The position numbers and the translations under genes were made by a program. Below the pieces are notes generated by a model. That model was not told the origin of the DNA and ran no database searches. It saw nothing but the letters and a program-made list of their open reading frames with translations. From NCBI GenBank assembly GCA_963281155.1, contig CAUJLY010000006.1:4092001-4156000 (forward strand): a DNA stretch of 64,000 bases. Direction: 5' to 3'. Source of the DNA: Rhabditophanes sp. KR3021 (lineage: Eukaryota > Nematoda > Chromadorea > Rhabditida > Alloionematidae). Below are positions 1 through 13,100 of this stretch, piece by piece; position 1 is the first letter of the stretch; each line of letters opens with the position of its first letter.

Positions 1-104
1 TGTATGCCGGAAATTGTTATAAAAAAGGGATATAAAACTTATTGTTTTTTACTTCAAAATAATTAATTCAAAACATTTTATAAAATATAAGAAATGATTA
101 TTGT
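1..104. other. AT-rich 3' flank of the DNase II gene
   Basis: This is AT-rich sequence after the DNase II stop codon. I see no coding signal. It probably holds the 3' UTR and polyadenylation region of that minus-strand gene. Confidence 0.4.
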
Positions 105-1236
105 TTAGCAATGTTTTGTTGATTGAGGGATTTTGGAGTAAGAATTCCATACAAATTGATTTTTGAAGCAAATGGTACCACCACCACGTTCATATTGAGT
201 TGTCATTCTGTTGATGTCCCCAATACAAACGTAGGGACTCGTAATTTGGGATGAAATGGCTAGTTTAGAATGATCCTTTGTGTATTTGAAAACTGGGGAA
301 GATCCAACTTGCAAAGTTAAGATATCAGCAATTTCATATGCTGTTGAGCAGTCAAGAGCACTTTCCTTACCACGTCTCCATGTTTCAACATCCAAGGCAG
401 TTTTTATTCCTGGAGCTACTAATCCATCGTAAAGGTCTTTGCCGAAGTCTCCATTTTTAGCAAATGAGGTAAATTGAGCACCTGCTTTTGTTTTCAATAC
501 TTTGGTACTGGTGTATGGAGCACCTTTGTTGTAATTACCTCCAATAAGAGAAGCCAAGTCGGGGTTTCCAGATACCATGGCGGTTGGCAATTTGGAGGAA
601 TAAATTTGGGGATGGTTAAACAACAATTGGGTTCCGATAGCGGCTAATTGACTTCCGTCGAAAGTCATACACAAGAATGATTGTCCGTAATTGGTTCCAG
701 AGTCAGGATAACTATAACTATCAGGCATTGGAAACTTTGGAACACTGTGAACAAGCCAGACTCCACTCTTTCCATCAAAAAAGACTACCCCCTTAGTATG
801 TCCGAATTCTGTGGCAAATCTTTGTCTAAATTGCCTCAATTTTTCCATTAAAGTATAACGGGCAGTAACACCATCTGGGATTTCATCGTTATACATGACA
901 TGAGCTACGAGTGAATCATCTTTTCTGTCATAGTATTGTTTAAGAGTGAGAGCAATAGCCTAAGCCAAATATACTTAATTAGTAATAGAAATATAAACAA
1001 ACCTGATTGTTAGAAGATAAACTATTTGGCGAAGGAGTAAGAGCGGGATTATTTGAATCCAAGTAATAGAAAGCATGTCCGTCACTAATCCCGGGAACAG
1101 AATTGTCTCCATCAATTTTTGGCATCTTATAGGATGCAAACCAGTCAACATCTTTACCATTTTGATCTTGACAACTGAAGGCATTGGCCCCGGCAATAGA
1201 CAATGCAAGCAAGAGACCTGACTTATAGAACAGCAT
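105..1236 (-). CDS. Deoxyribonuclease II (lysosomal acid endonuclease)
   Basis: There are two exons, 1236-1003 and 959-105 (phase 0, 43-bp GT..AG intron), encoding about 362 residues, close to the usual DNase II length. The family cuts double-stranded DNA at acid pH without metal ions, in lysosomes or secreted into the gut, and degrades DNA of engulfed corpses and food. A signal peptide covers roughly residues 1-19 (hydrophobic, ending ANA-F). The first catalytic-type motif GHTKGVVFFD has its His at about 132 and is followed by WLVHSVPKFP. The second HxK motif is DHSKLAIS, with His at about 308, where many family members have Trp after the Lys. VETWRRG is also typical of the family. C. elegans has NUC-1, CRN-6 and CRN-7, and I cannot say which is the orthologue. 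GATA-like strings (TGATAG, GATAAG) lie 100-270 bp upstream, compatible with intestinal expression, but that is inference. Confidence 0.93.
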
Positions 1237-4200
1237 CTTGTAATATAAAGCAGTATAAATATTACTTAACCTGGTGAAGGATGACTTTAATGTAATGTTT
1301 ATATAACTTTTTGTTATCGTAAAAGGAATTTGATAGCAGTTAATCGTCAGCCTAAGAGAACGATCTTCTTTAAGCTCAATTTCTGGTCAGATTAACTCAA
1401 AATAATTAGGGAATTAGCTTAGACTATCAAAAACCTTGACAAAATCAACTATACTTGGTGTTAGTGTAATCATGTGTCTTTTTGATGATTATGTTCGATA
1501 AGATTATATTGATGTAGAAGCAACAAGCGTAGGGGGAAATAAGAGAGGAATTGCACGCACTTCTTCGAGTAGAAAGGTACGAATGCCCAGCTTTTTTCTT
1601 AATCCTCGAATATTTCTTGACAATCACTTTTATAAGTGCTTATATTTATTCCTTACCAATATTTGCAATCACATTCAAATTTAATATTTCGATCAAACTA
1701 ATAAAATAATCTTGCAAAATCAAATGTGCTTTTAAATGTAGATAACAAAATTCATATTATTCTCGTGTTGATGAAAAATATTTAAAATATTCATACATTC
1801 AAATGAAATTAATATCTGACACTCAACTTTTTTTGACATTGAATCAGTATAAAAATTCGGAAAGGTGAAAATACAGTAAACAAATATTAATGAAGTTTTT
1901 ATCACTGTTCTGTCAATAAAATATTTGACATTCGAATAAAATATGATATGTCAAACTTTTGATATGTCATTGGAATTTTTTGATACCAAATAGATAATAT
2001 ATTAATTAGTCATAAGTTTGAATTAAAAGGAATTTGAGTTAATTGTTTTTTGTAAAAAAGAATCCCATTTACAAGATTGCTCATTAATTCATTCAGAAAT
2101 TGCGCCAATTGTTATTACTCTACAAATTAACAGAAATTGTGCCACAAACTTGACTTTTACACTAATCTTTTGCTTTTAACAAAGGCCTTAATTGGAGGCA
2201 AAATATATGTGTCTTTTAATGCTAAGACAATTATATTTAAATAACAAAATTATTTATAAGACACGGCTTACTACTATAAAGTTTTCAAAACATCCGTTAC
2301 TACTTTCCTTTATATCTTAAGAATGTAAGTCGTATTGTGTATTTGGATATTGTACTTCTTTCCTTTCTCGCACAACGTTTAGCCAATCTTTTTTTATTTG
2401 TTGCAAGTTTCATCAAAAAGTATATATAAATTTTAAATATATTTTGTATATTTATACTAACTTTGTTATAAGACACTTTTTCGATTCAGATATACATAAT
2501 TTTAAATTAACAACCCCTTCTCTTTGTCAATTTTCTCAAAATAAAAGAAAGAAGTTTCCCATTATGCGGATGGACAGTGCTATACATATTATCATGTTAC
2601 ACTTGTAAATCATTTTTAAGTTCACAATAAAAAAGGACACACAAATATTGCATATATAATAAAAATACGCCATGCCTTACCACACATAATTAGTACGGAA
2701 CTTTTTTGCGAACTAAAAAGAATTTAAATTTTGTTATTATCAAATGTCAACCAAATCAGAAACTTCATTTTAAATATTTGGTGTTTTGGTATTGTGGCAT
2801 ATATCAAAAAGATTTAATTATAAATTCTAAATATCCTTTTTATTTTTTGCCAACAGAAACAATGGCAACACAGACACAATTGACTCACTTTATAAAAGCG
2901 TTAAGTTATGATGGGACCATTTTTATAAATAAACCTTTCTGCACAATTTCGTTTGGACTGTTTTGATGTGGAAGCGGAAAATGTCTGAGCAGGTTATGAA
3001 TCGGTTTGTACTAATAAGCACGACATGTCTATTTATAGAAAAATGACTTTAAATTGACATGAACGACGATGCCGTCATTATCATTTAATATAATTATGTA
3101 AATTGAGGATACATAGCTTTAATGCTGGCATAATCTTAATATGACTTTTGAATAATTTATACAAATTTTCGATAATATTTATTCACACATAAACTATATA
3201 ATATCTCTAAATGCGTATCCTTTGGGTAATAAATATTTGTTGGTTTTTTGTATAATTTAAATATTGCTACTTGTCCTTAAAGGAGTAGATCAAACTCTTG
3301 TGTTCCAATTTTAGAATAAAATAGAGATGTCACTGAATTTAAGAACAGTCTTTAAATTATTTCCAAGATACTTATTTTTATCCTCCAAGACCTAATTGTT
3401 TACAACCCTATCCTTTTTTGTTTTTCGTATGGTTTACAAAACAACATAGTATATACTTTGTGAGTAGATAGATATAAGGAAAAGTTTATAACTATAATTG
3501 TTTTCATCTAAGATATAGAAGTAAAAATTGTTTGAAGATATATTCATTTCATTGCACGAATTTATAAAACTGTGTATATTGTTTATAAAACTTAAAAGTC
3601 ATTTTTCAAGATAAATAAGCAAAATTGCCGCTACAACCTTTGAGAGCGATCTTAATATTGGTCACCAAATTGTTATAGTATTCTCCTTTATTGCGAACAT
3701 ATAAAAAGAGTACATATTGTATGAAAGAATAAACGAGTTTGTGGAAAGTGTAAATGCTAATTGGCATCTTTGAAAAGGTTATTAAAAGAGACTCTTTTGG
3801 AGGAGTGAATAGAATTTTCAGGGAAAATAAATATATTTTTGTTTGCCTCCTAATAAACTGTTTTCACCGTTATAATATCATTTATTTGGTAACGATGTAG
3901 CCTAATAATATGTAATATATTTATTTTAACAATTTCTCTTTTTTTCTAACAGAACATTTCATTTTTATATAATTATGATGATAGCGATTATAGTTCCTTA
4001 TCAATTTTATTAAAAACTTTTTAAATTATTTACTGTAAACTAAATGAGTAAGTCTACACAAATGTATGGCATTTTTCTAACGTACAAATATATTTATTTA
4101 ATTATATCATACTAAATTTATTTTATTGCTTTCTTTAGTATTTATTTAGCGCGTAAACTAAGGAAATGTATTTTATTATATAAAGTAAATTTAAATATCT

Positions 4201-4613
4201 TGGCATAAACCAAACTTGTGTGTTCTTAAACATGATTAAGACTCTCTTTGCGGGTTCATAGAAAAATGTGATATTTGTGAGAATGATTTCACATCGCTGA
4301 CCAATGTGTGTGTCTTAAGTTAATTTTATTATGTTATAAAACCTACGGAAATGCAACCCATATTTGATGTATTAATAACGTAAAAAATGATATATCTTTC
4401 TTATACTAGAATCTTGCATTATACATATTTGGCCCTTACTTAAGCCATTCCATTCATTTAAACAAGCATTCTCATAAACAGAATTTATAAATCTTTGTAT
4501 TTTATTGTTTTCAATTTGGATACTTATTTTGTATGTATAAATTGAATTTCTTCTAAATCAGTAATTTAAAAATTGTTTGTTAATTAAGCTGCTCCTTTCA
4601 TAGATATAAGCCA
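1237..4613. other. Intergenic region, no gene recognised
   Basis: About 3.4 kb of AT-rich DNA. It should hold the DNase II promoter at the left end (TATATAA-like strings near 1300 on the minus strand) and the promoter of the gene starting at 4614. An 86-codon open stretch at 2706-2966 has no recognisable composition or splice context. No RNA gene or repeat family was recognised. Confidence 0.45.
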
Positions 4614-5649
4614 ATGAATAATTCAAAAGAACGACGATTATCTATTCCACTACATATTCTTAAAGGGCAAAATTTTTGTAATACGTCTGCTTCAGTCTAT
4701 CAACAAAATTCATCTGTTCGCCGAGTTTCTGAAGATGTCAACATTCCAAGGAGAACAAATAATAGTAGTAACCAAAAACATCAACAATATGTAAGAAAGA
4801 AAAGTTTCTTTGGCTTATATATTTCTTACTTATAGGCAGTAAATCAAGGCAATTTAAGAGAATATTCAATTAACACAAATCCAATTGACCATCATCAAAT
4901 TATCTTAAATGAAAAAAGAATTTACGCATATGGTTTTGCTTCCTTGTTAGAAGATGTTTCTTCTAAAAACAGTCAAGACATTCTAAGATGCCAATTGTTT
5001 CAAAGTGGCAAGAATGAGGAATGCTGTAGCATGCCTGGAATTGCAGAGGGTAATATGAGTGAACATGAAATCTTGCCACACCCTCAATTACCCCCATTAC
5101 TTTTTTTATTAAGACGAGATAATGACAAGTTGATGCGTTTTTATAGTTTGCCATTATCATATAACGATACGTCAGTCTTTTTAAATGCCTTGCCGGATGC
5201 CATTCAAGATGATATATCAAACTTCATTGAAAGACGGGAAAATGTTAACAGAGTACATTATGACTACTTGTGGATTGAGGATCATTATACACATACGGTA
5301 AGAGTAAATAATTTTTAATGTTTAAACTTTGACTTTTTTGAAGATTACCTTACTTTTTACTGGACATCTTCAAAACATCATGGCAAGCAAAAATAAAAGA
5401 GTTCGTTGGCGAAATGCTTCCAAGGACAACGTTATTATCTATCGTTATTCGATGCCATATATATCGCCAAAATGCGGCATGATATTTATTAATACAATCA
5501 AACGCCATCGAAAATGTTGTTTAATGGTACTTTGGTTTTTAATGATATTTGTTATAAGTATTGCAATTGTCTTGGCCATTGTTTTTGATAAATCAGCCCA
5601 CCCGAATTCAACAAGATTAAATGTTGTCAATTATATTAAACATGGATGA
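4614..5649 (+). CDS. Unrecognised protein with one C-terminal membrane segment
   Basis: Three exons, 4614-4790, 4836-5297 and 5344-5649, join in phase 0 across 45- and 46-bp GT..AG introns to give about 314 residues. The start ATG lies 10 bases after an acceptor-like TTTCATAG, so SL trans-splicing is plausible. The N-terminal part is polar and Asn/Ser/Arg-rich. The middle contains PQLPPLLFLLRR and a mixed helical stretch. Near the end there is a basic Cys-containing segment (RHRKCC) followed by a strongly hydrophobic segment at about residues 273-294 and then about 20 polar residues. With no signal peptide and the positive charges in front of the segment, a cytoplasmic N-terminus with a short outside tail (type II or tail-anchored) is the likely topology. 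I do not recognise the family. The clean splice junctions are the main reason to believe the gene is real. Confidence 0.7.
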
Positions 5650-5886
5650 TTTGATATATATTTCAAATAATACTAACACTTTCCAATTAGGCACAAACAA
5701 GTTTATGGTACACGACTTCTTAGAGATCAATTTTGACAAAACAACTTAATTATGAATTAATTTTATGAATTAATTGTGAATATATTACAAATATATTTTA
5801 AATCTACTATTTATTGCAATTATCTATCATATAAAGTGAAAATATTCTTGTAAAAATTTAAATATTGTGACCGAAGTTTCAGTTTT

Positions 5887-6630
5887 TTATATAAGATCGT
5901 ATTCTGTGATTAAGTCTAAAAAATTCAATATGACCGTTTGAACGTATTTTGGATTTGATTCATGGCAGGCGTGTGTTGCCGAAGGAATTTTGATAAGTTT
6001 AACAAAAGGTAGATTTTTTAAATTGCTGGCACAAATTGGGCCTAAACTAGTGTCTTTGTCACCCCACAAAACAAGAGTAGGTGTTTTGATTACAGAAGAA
6101 CGTTCTGGAGGCATTTTGGAGTCTGATAAAGCTATGGCAACAAGGCATGTAATTCTAAAGTCTGGTAATAATGGCAAAATATATTGTCCTGCCATGCTTG
6201 CAGCGACTACAATTACTCTTTTCAAGTATAAAGTGTCAATTAATAAAGAAAAAAAACGAGGTTTTTCCTTATCAGCAATTCCAGTTCCTTCAGTTCTTCC
6301 TTGGCCTGGCAAGTCTGGCGCAATACAATGAAATCCCATTGCAGAGAATATTTGCATCATATTTGAATTTTGCCAAACGTAGGAAGTATAAGCTTGCCCA
6401 TGCAATAACAAAATGGTTCCTTTTACATGATAATTAAAAGGTGGTAAAGACTCTCTGATAAAGACAGTGAAAGCCTAGCAAAATAATTGATTGATAAAAT
6501 TATAAACATATAAACATACACCTATTTGAATTAGCCGTGATGTCACTTTCACCTCCTGAACCAAATCGAGTGAATTGTCCGGGATATCGCGTAAAAGATC
6601 AGCTGCCTGCAAATCTGCACTTTTTGCCAT
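5887..6630 (-). CDS. Alpha/beta hydrolase, ABHD14-like
   Basis: Two exons, 6630-6520 and 6474-5887 (phase 0, 45-bp intron with a GTATGT donor), give about 232 residues, close to ABHD14A/B. The order of motifs is that of ABHD14: LLLHG near residue 59 (oxyanion strand), a Trp-containing helix, APDLPGQGRT, a nucleophile elbow AASMAGQ with Ser at about 130, LWGDKD with Asp at about 176, and ATHACHES with the catalytic His at about 205. The elbow deviates from GxSxG, as it does in ABHD14. ABHD14B is described as a lysine deacetylase/hydrolase, so the substrate here is unknown. No signal peptide is seen, so it is probably cytosolic or nuclear. It diverges from the PDHB gene across about 640 bp. Confidence 0.88.
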
Positions 6631-7260
6631 GATCAAATAAGATAACAACAATAAATTAGACAGTACAAGATGAACAGTTGGATGTACGTTAGTCTACAAC
6701 CACTTGATCTCCCATCTAATCTCACTGGACTAGTGACGAATCACCAACATACATAACATTTTAAAGTGGACTTCGTCTTAAGAATTAGATTGAGTACAAC
6801 CTTGGGATTCGTAGGATGGATTTAGTCATAGCTTGTGGCAGGAATACATGAGTATCTTAATTTACTGCCAATTACAAACAAATATAATTTTCTTGGTACT
6901 GTTTGATTACAGGTGCATTATTTATACAGTCTTCGATATCGTTCTATGTCAAACCATGTAGGAAATTGTGCTTATCACATTCAAAAAGCAATTTACACCC
7001 CAGGGACCCAAAAGTCAACTCCTGAAACAAGTTTGGAAGAGTGAATGGCAATATCAAAGTTATTTGATACGTTAAATAAACTATACAAGTATTGTAGTAG
7101 GTTATAGTAAAATTGCATGGAAATGAGTGTAATATTAACTTGCTTCTCCTAATAACATCAAGTTAACTGTAATTTGACATTAATCTCTTAAGCAATTTCT
7201 GTACTTTACCAGCTATTAGCATTTTTATTGATTCCAAGGCTTTATTATTAAGATTATAAT
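6631..7260. other. Divergent promoter region between ABHD14-like and PDHB genes
   Basis: About 630 bp separate two divergent genes and must hold both promoters unless either has unseen 5' exons. I see no recognisable RNA gene. A short let-7-like string near 7093 was examined and rejected. Confidence 0.4.
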
Positions 7261-7268
7261 ATTTTTAG
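7261..7268 (+). promoter_or_regulatory. Probable spliced-leader acceptor at the PDHB start
   Basis: ATTTTTAG abuts the ATG of the PDHB gene with no bases between. In nematodes this arrangement is typical of an SL trans-splice acceptor, where the leader becomes the whole 5' UTR. A cis intron with an unseen 5' exon is the alternative. Confidence 0.55.
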
Positions 7269-8371
7269 ATGCTTTTCAATCCCATCAAAAGAACCGCTGC
7301 TGCGATTAACTCAAATGTTAAGGCTTTCAGACTTGCCTCAAGTATGAGTGTTCGTGATGCTTTGAATCAGGCATTAGATGAAGAACTCGAAAGAGACGAA
7401 CGTGTCTACATCATCGGCGAAGAAACAGCCGTTTATGAGGGAGCCTATAAGGTAAGTGGCAATTGATACATTTATAACTATGTTATTTTTAGGTCACAAA
7501 AGGTCTTTGGAAGAAGTATGGAGATGAGCGTGTTATAGATACACCAATCACTGAGACTGGGTTTACAGGTCTAGCCGTTGGATCAGCTTTCCATGGACTT
7601 CGCCCAATCTGCGAATTTATGACATTCAACTTCTGCTTACAATCAATTGATCACGTTATTAACAGTGCAGCCAAAACATTTTACATGTCTTCTGGAAGAT
7701 TCAATGTGCCAATTGTATTCAGAGGACCAAATGGTGCCGCCGCTGGGGTAGCAGCACAACATTCCCAAGACTTTGCAGCATGGTTTGCCCAAGTTCCTGG
7801 ATTGAAAGTTGTTCTCCCATATAGTTCCGAAGATGCCAAAGGACTTTTGAAAGCTGCCATACGAGACGATAATCCAGTCGTTTTCTTAGAAAACGAACTT
7901 TTATACAACACAGTATTTCCAATGTCCGATGAAGCTATGTCTAAAGACTTTGTCTTGCCAATCGGAAAAGCAAAGATTGAAAAGGAAGGCAACCATGTTA
8001 CCATTGTTTCTTTTTCAAAAGGAGTTCAACTAGCACTTCAAGCAGCTGAAGAACTTTCAGCCAAGGGAATCGAAGCCGAAGTTATCAATCTACGCTCCGT
8101 TAGGCCATTAGATATTGAAACTATCAAGCAATCAGTAATGAAAACGAACCACTTAGTTACTGTTGAATCAGGATGGCCAGTTTGTGGAATCGGTGCTGAA
8201 ATTGCTGCCCAAATTTGTGAATCAGAAGCCTTTGACTATCTTGATGCTCCGATTGCCCGTGTTACCGGCGTCGATATCCCAATGCCATATAGTGAACATC
8301 TTGAAAGTAAAGCATTGCCCCAAATTAATGACGTAGTCGAGTCAGTAAACAGAGTTCTCAATAGAAAATAA
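7269..8371 (+). CDS. PDHB: Pyruvate dehydrogenase E1 component, beta subunit
   Basis: Two exons, 7269-7451 and 7493-8371 (phase 0, 41-bp intron), give 353 residues; human PDHB is about 359. The protein pairs with E1 alpha in the mitochondrial matrix to decarboxylate pyruvate with thiamine diphosphate, feeding acetyl-CoA to the TCA cycle. The first 24 or so residues are rich in Arg, Lys, Ala and Ser with no acid, as expected for a mitochondrial presequence. The body follows the family almost word for word: [20 protein letters not shown] near residue 57 in the cofactor region, [62 protein letters not shown] and the C-terminal [10 protein letters not shown]. It reads as intact. It is convergent with the acyltransferase gene downstream. 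Confidence 0.97.
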
Positions 8372-8768
8372 ATGCAAAGGACAAATTGCCGAGTTAATTA
8401 GATTTATAAACTTTATTATATATTACTATAAAAGTCTCTGTAGTAAGTTTAAAAGCCTTCTGGACACAAATATTATTAGGATAATTCTAAATAAATATAT
8501 AAATAAACAAACAAAACTTTTATTAAAAGCATATAAAAGAACTTATTTATATGGAACTAAATATATTATGTAGATTGGCAAAGAAAACAAAAGAGAAAAC
8601 CGTTAATAAATGCTCTGTTAAAGAAGTCCGATTTTAGATAGGTGGAATTAAATAAAAACTATTATTAATAATTGATAGTGAGCCATTATAAATAAACCTA
8701 AGAACAATTAAATATAATTGGAATATATTTCTATATATAATAAGCAAAAACTGGCTATGAAGTGGAGA
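8372..8768. other. Convergent 3' region between PDHB and TMEM68-like genes
   Basis: About 400 bp of AT-rich sequence between two converging stops. It contains AATAAA-type strings near 8489 and should hold both 3' UTRs. No gene is seen. Confidence 0.45.
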
Positions 8769-10154
8769 TTATTTTTGAGAACCGGTATTATTATCTTTTA
8801 GTACAATTGCGTGCTCGATTAATGGTGAAGTTGATGTTGGTTCCTGTTCGGAAGAGTTCAACTCTGAGGATCTTTCTAAGTTGCTACTTGTTCTGGCTAA
8901 GGTTGTTACACCATTTTTGTTGATATCAATTAATTCTATATTAACTTCACCATTGTTGTTTCCTTGTTCAATTACTTCGTTCGAGTTTGGGGTAAAGTTG
9001 GTCTTTTTAAAACGTTGAAGCATACCTTGAATAATACTTCCTGGTAGTCTTTGATGCTCATGAATTAAATTGTACACCTAAAACGTTTATTATTTGCATA
9101 GTATTATTTAAGCTTACATCTGTTTTAACACGTTCTTTGATTTCTTCAGCTGTCACATTATCAAAGTCAAAATAGATTGGAGGCCCAAGGTGAGTAATCA
9201 TTTTCACCGGAAACCCACCATACAAAGGGCAAATAGGTAATCTTGTTTTTTCGTAAATTCCTCTGAGTAATGTTCGTGCAAATCTAGGTGTTCTAAAGGC
9301 TTCCCTGCAATTTTCCGTAAACATCGGTATGACGGGACATTTTGAACCTTCGATTACTTTTGCAAATCCTAATCTTTTTGCCCACATAATTTCGTATGTT
9401 TTCGGATTAGAATATTGAGCTTCGCGAACTCCGCCAGGAGCAATGGACAGTAAGTTACCATTATTCAAACTTGCAACACAGTCTTCAATTGTTCCAGGCG
9501 TTATACAAAACAATTTGCAAAGTCGTCCCCAGCCTAAAAAGTTGCTGAGCGTAATAATATTAAAGTGTTGAAAAGTCACTCACCTGGAATCTTAAATATG
9601 AATTTGTCACCAACACAGTGGAGTGTTCTTTTCTTGTAAAGTACGCATTTGGCTATCAAATAGTAAATATCAAGTGGCAGTGTTCCGTGATAATAAACGA
9701 ATAAACACGGACCTTCATCAGGAATGTTTTCCAGCCCATTAACTTCATAACCTGAGAATATTATAAAAATTACTTCCTTCTGTCAAAGTGTTATTATGAT
9801 TACCGTGCCAAATACTTCCAATTGCATCCCAAAATGAGCATATACTAACACGCGCGCCGTCCCATACACTTGTATGATATGCTTCACGTAATCTGTTTCG
9901 AAGTCCATAAATATGCAAAAATATAACACACCCGTATATGAAAAATAGTAAAAGTACTGGAACGATAAATGCTATCATAACTGGGAGAAATAACCATAAC
10001 AAATACTAAGTTAAATTAATCGAATTAGACGGATTAAAAGAAATACAGTTTTTTAACTTACTTCTAAATAATCAAAATCAACATTTGAAAATGTTTCCCT
10101 CAACCAATGATCGGTCCCATTTGTATATGGTTGAATCCAGTCTGGAAGGGTCAT
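8769..10154 (-). CDS. Membrane acyltransferase of the DGAT2 superfamily, TMEM68-like
   Basis: Five exons, 10154-10062, 10005-9804, 9751-9584, 9533-9118 and 9077-8769, give about 395 residues with consistent phases. TMEM68 is an ER-membrane glycerolipid acyltransferase that makes neutral lipids. Residues 33-60 form a long hydrophobic segment for membrane insertion. The catalytic block YYHGTLPLD starts at about 118, matching the HGxxPxD form of TMEM68. The glycerol-phosphate/acceptor block SIAPGGVREAQY is at about 184-195. Next come RLGFAKVI, PVIPMFTENCREAF, PICPLYGGFPVK and HQRLPGSI, all in TMEM68 order. The last 80 or so residues are a polar, Ser/Asn/Glu-rich tail that I do not recognise. Four short introns (40-56 bp) carry good GT..AG signals. 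The assignment to the TMEM68 subfamily is strong; the exact acyl acceptor is not known from sequence. Confidence 0.92.
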
Positions 10155-13100
10155 CTAAAACAAACTGATTTAGTAAATTAACAAATAAATAAAAAAGCAG
10201 AATTCAATATTTGATAAATGACGAATTATTGTAAATTTGTCGAAACGACGTGAAAATAAAAGGCGAACAAAAAGTCTCTTGTATTAACAGACGTCGTAAT
10301 TTATATGTTATGTGTTTAAGATCTTTGTAAAACATAATGTTTACAGCATCCTAAAGACAATGGAAAGTATAAGGCTGTTAATGTAGTGTATATTATACAA
10401 TAAAGGTATACCTAATATAAATTAACTTGAAAATGACAAACTATTATGCTAAAGAATAAAAATAAGTGTACATATAATAAGTATTTACGTGTGCATAAAA
10501 CAAGGCTCTTGTTTAAAAAATTGAAAGAAACATCGTCAATACATTGCATAGATTCTCTATTCATGATCATAAAAAGGTATGTATTATTATTGGGAGGGGA
10601 CAATATAGTAAGATTGAAATTTGGGAAGCATTGGAAATATTTAAGAACAAATTGAAGCGATACATGAAAATGATGTAAGAGCAAGTGAACTAAGAAAGTA
10701 GAACATGTTATTTCGTGTAGCAATAAAAAGGTTTGAATGTAATTTAAAACATTGATGCAATAAATATAGTTGGTATCAAATTATGTATTCGATTTTTGTG
10801 GGTGATTATTATAATAGTACAATATTTAAAAAAATTGAGGAATTGTGAAGCAATGCTACAAGGGGATTGTCATCCGACTTGATGAGACATACGCATGACA
10901 ATGAAAATAATTAAAAAGCTTATCTTAGTTTGGTGAGTTTGGACGGTCGCGAACTGCCCTGCTTAATGAACACGAGAAGAGTGATTTTAGTGATGACCTA
11001 TGGTTAATAGTCCGCGTTAATTATTGTGAGCAAACATCACACTAACCGTTTAAAGAAACAGGCCAAAAAAGACAATGATCATCACATCACCTAGTAATAG
11101 ATATAATCAGGTGAGTAATGTATGTTTATACTAAATATTTTTATGTGTGCGTTATAAGACGAGCTGAATATTGGTTTGTAATGAATGCGCTATAGAACTT
11201 TTTATTTCCATTTTTCAATCAAAGCTTTTCTAGAGCTGTGATTGATTGGTTGATACAAACCACACAAATAAACATAAAGACTCACTTTAAAGATAACCGG
11301 ATTGACTTCAAAAAGTACGTAGAAACTATTTTGGAAGTGTAGCACAAGTAAGAGAATAAATAGACCAAAAGCAAAAGTAAAAAATGAAGCAAAGTAGAAG
11401 CAAAAGTGAAAAGCTACGATGAATGTAATCTTGTTATTAATATCATACTATCATGAAATATATAAGCTTTAAACAATTGTAACAAAACATAACTTGGTAA
11501 ATATTTCGTTCCAATTTTTTGCTGCTTCCATTTTCACAATAATTTTTTCTTTTCTGTATGCATAAACAAAAATTAATGAAAAGAAAACTTTTCAAAAATG
11601 TGTGGGGATATTTGAAAGATTTTAATTTGTTTTGATAACATTTATTTACCATCTAACACACCTTTTCCATTTAAACAATTTAAATAGCCGAAAAGTTAAG
11701 TGATTATGAATCAAATTATAAAAAATAGTGTTTAAAGATGTATAAAAATGCCTTTAGTGCACATTTTCACTCTAACTATGCCCACTAGGTGAACAAGTAT
11801 TATTATGGCAAATAATTTTTTATAATATTCATAGAAATATGCATAATTCGTAGTAACTTATATAATTAGCAACTTCTGTTCTAGAAAATTCACATTAATT
11901 AGTGTACACATTTAAGTCCTATTTATTTAACTATTCACATTATATAAATTTGTCAAAAAACATGTCAAATTGACAGGAAAATATTGAAAAAAGCTAAATT
12001 ATAAAAAGTTTCTACTATAAATCATCTTAATTGTGTACTGATTAGTGTCATCCAAAAAATGTTGTAAATAGAGAAGAAGTTAAAGAAGTATCAAAAAGCA
12101 AACTGCAAAAATAAACAAGCCCACAAATTGCATTATGTCTGTGGTTAATTTTAAAAATATGTAAATTTAATCAAAGGATAATTAGCAAAAAGACTGGGGG
12201 TTGAATTGAAAGTATGTGGGCAAGTGATAAAGACATGTAAATTGAGTATATTACCTTAACATTGGTAAAAGGGAAGTTAAAATTTGGTGAATGGCAAATG
12301 TCTGTAGGGCCAAAGAAATATATACTTTTTTGCGGGACGTATAAAATATATTTATTATATCAAAACTTCGATTTTCATGTTGTAGAAAAGCCAACATCAT
12401 ATTATATATATCATCTTAGTGTAAAATAGTAAAAAATGTTTTGTTAAAAAGGACATTGTGGCAACAAGAAAGTTAGTATAGATGAAAGAATAGGCCAAAA
12501 ATGATGCAACAATCACTTTGAAGTCAAGAATTTGAAGGAAGCAGTGTCTTGTATGTTTCAATTTTATATTATTGTTGGCATTTTAATATTGCATAATCAA
12601 TTGATGTTTTATTATCATTAAACTTAAATAGTAGTAGACACAGCACATTAGCTTGGTAAAGGGTGTCTGCTCTATTGAGAAGGTTCAGCTGATAATAAAA
12701 CTTATTTATCATTTATAAGTTTCACTGTCATTTAAAGCGATACACTTACTAAAGTAATTTTTGCAGAAATCATAAACTTACGCTCTACTGGCTTTAAAAA
12801 TGTATGTGTATAATAAGGATGTTATTAAAAAGACCATCTATGCTATTTTATTTGTATCAATTAAATACTCCAACGTATACTTCTTATATAGACTTATTTT
12901 ATATCAAGACACTTATTTTTATATGAAGGCATTTTGATTGTAGTTGCAATTGAACGTATGTTTTTTATATGAGTCATGTGCCGCCCTCCCGCTTCTCATA
13001 AACACATATCCACACACATACATTTATAAATACACTTATAGATTACGTCTTAATTTGTGTCAAAACGTAGCTTTATTACAGCAAAGTAGTTAATAACGCT

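Noticed and set aside
2706..2966. 86-codon open frame on the plus strand.
   Set aside because: Phe/Asn/Lys-rich composition of AT-rich non-coding DNA, no motif, no splice signals matching a gene.
7085..7110. GTAGTAGGTTATAG, resembling part of the let-7 microRNA.
   Set aside because: The TGAG seed start is missing, two bases are absent in the middle, and no hairpin partner is visible nearby.
10412..10723. Overlapping open frames on both strands (10412-10723 minus, 10446-10655 plus).
   Set aside because: They are complements of each other in low-complexity AT-rich DNA and neither shows conserved features.
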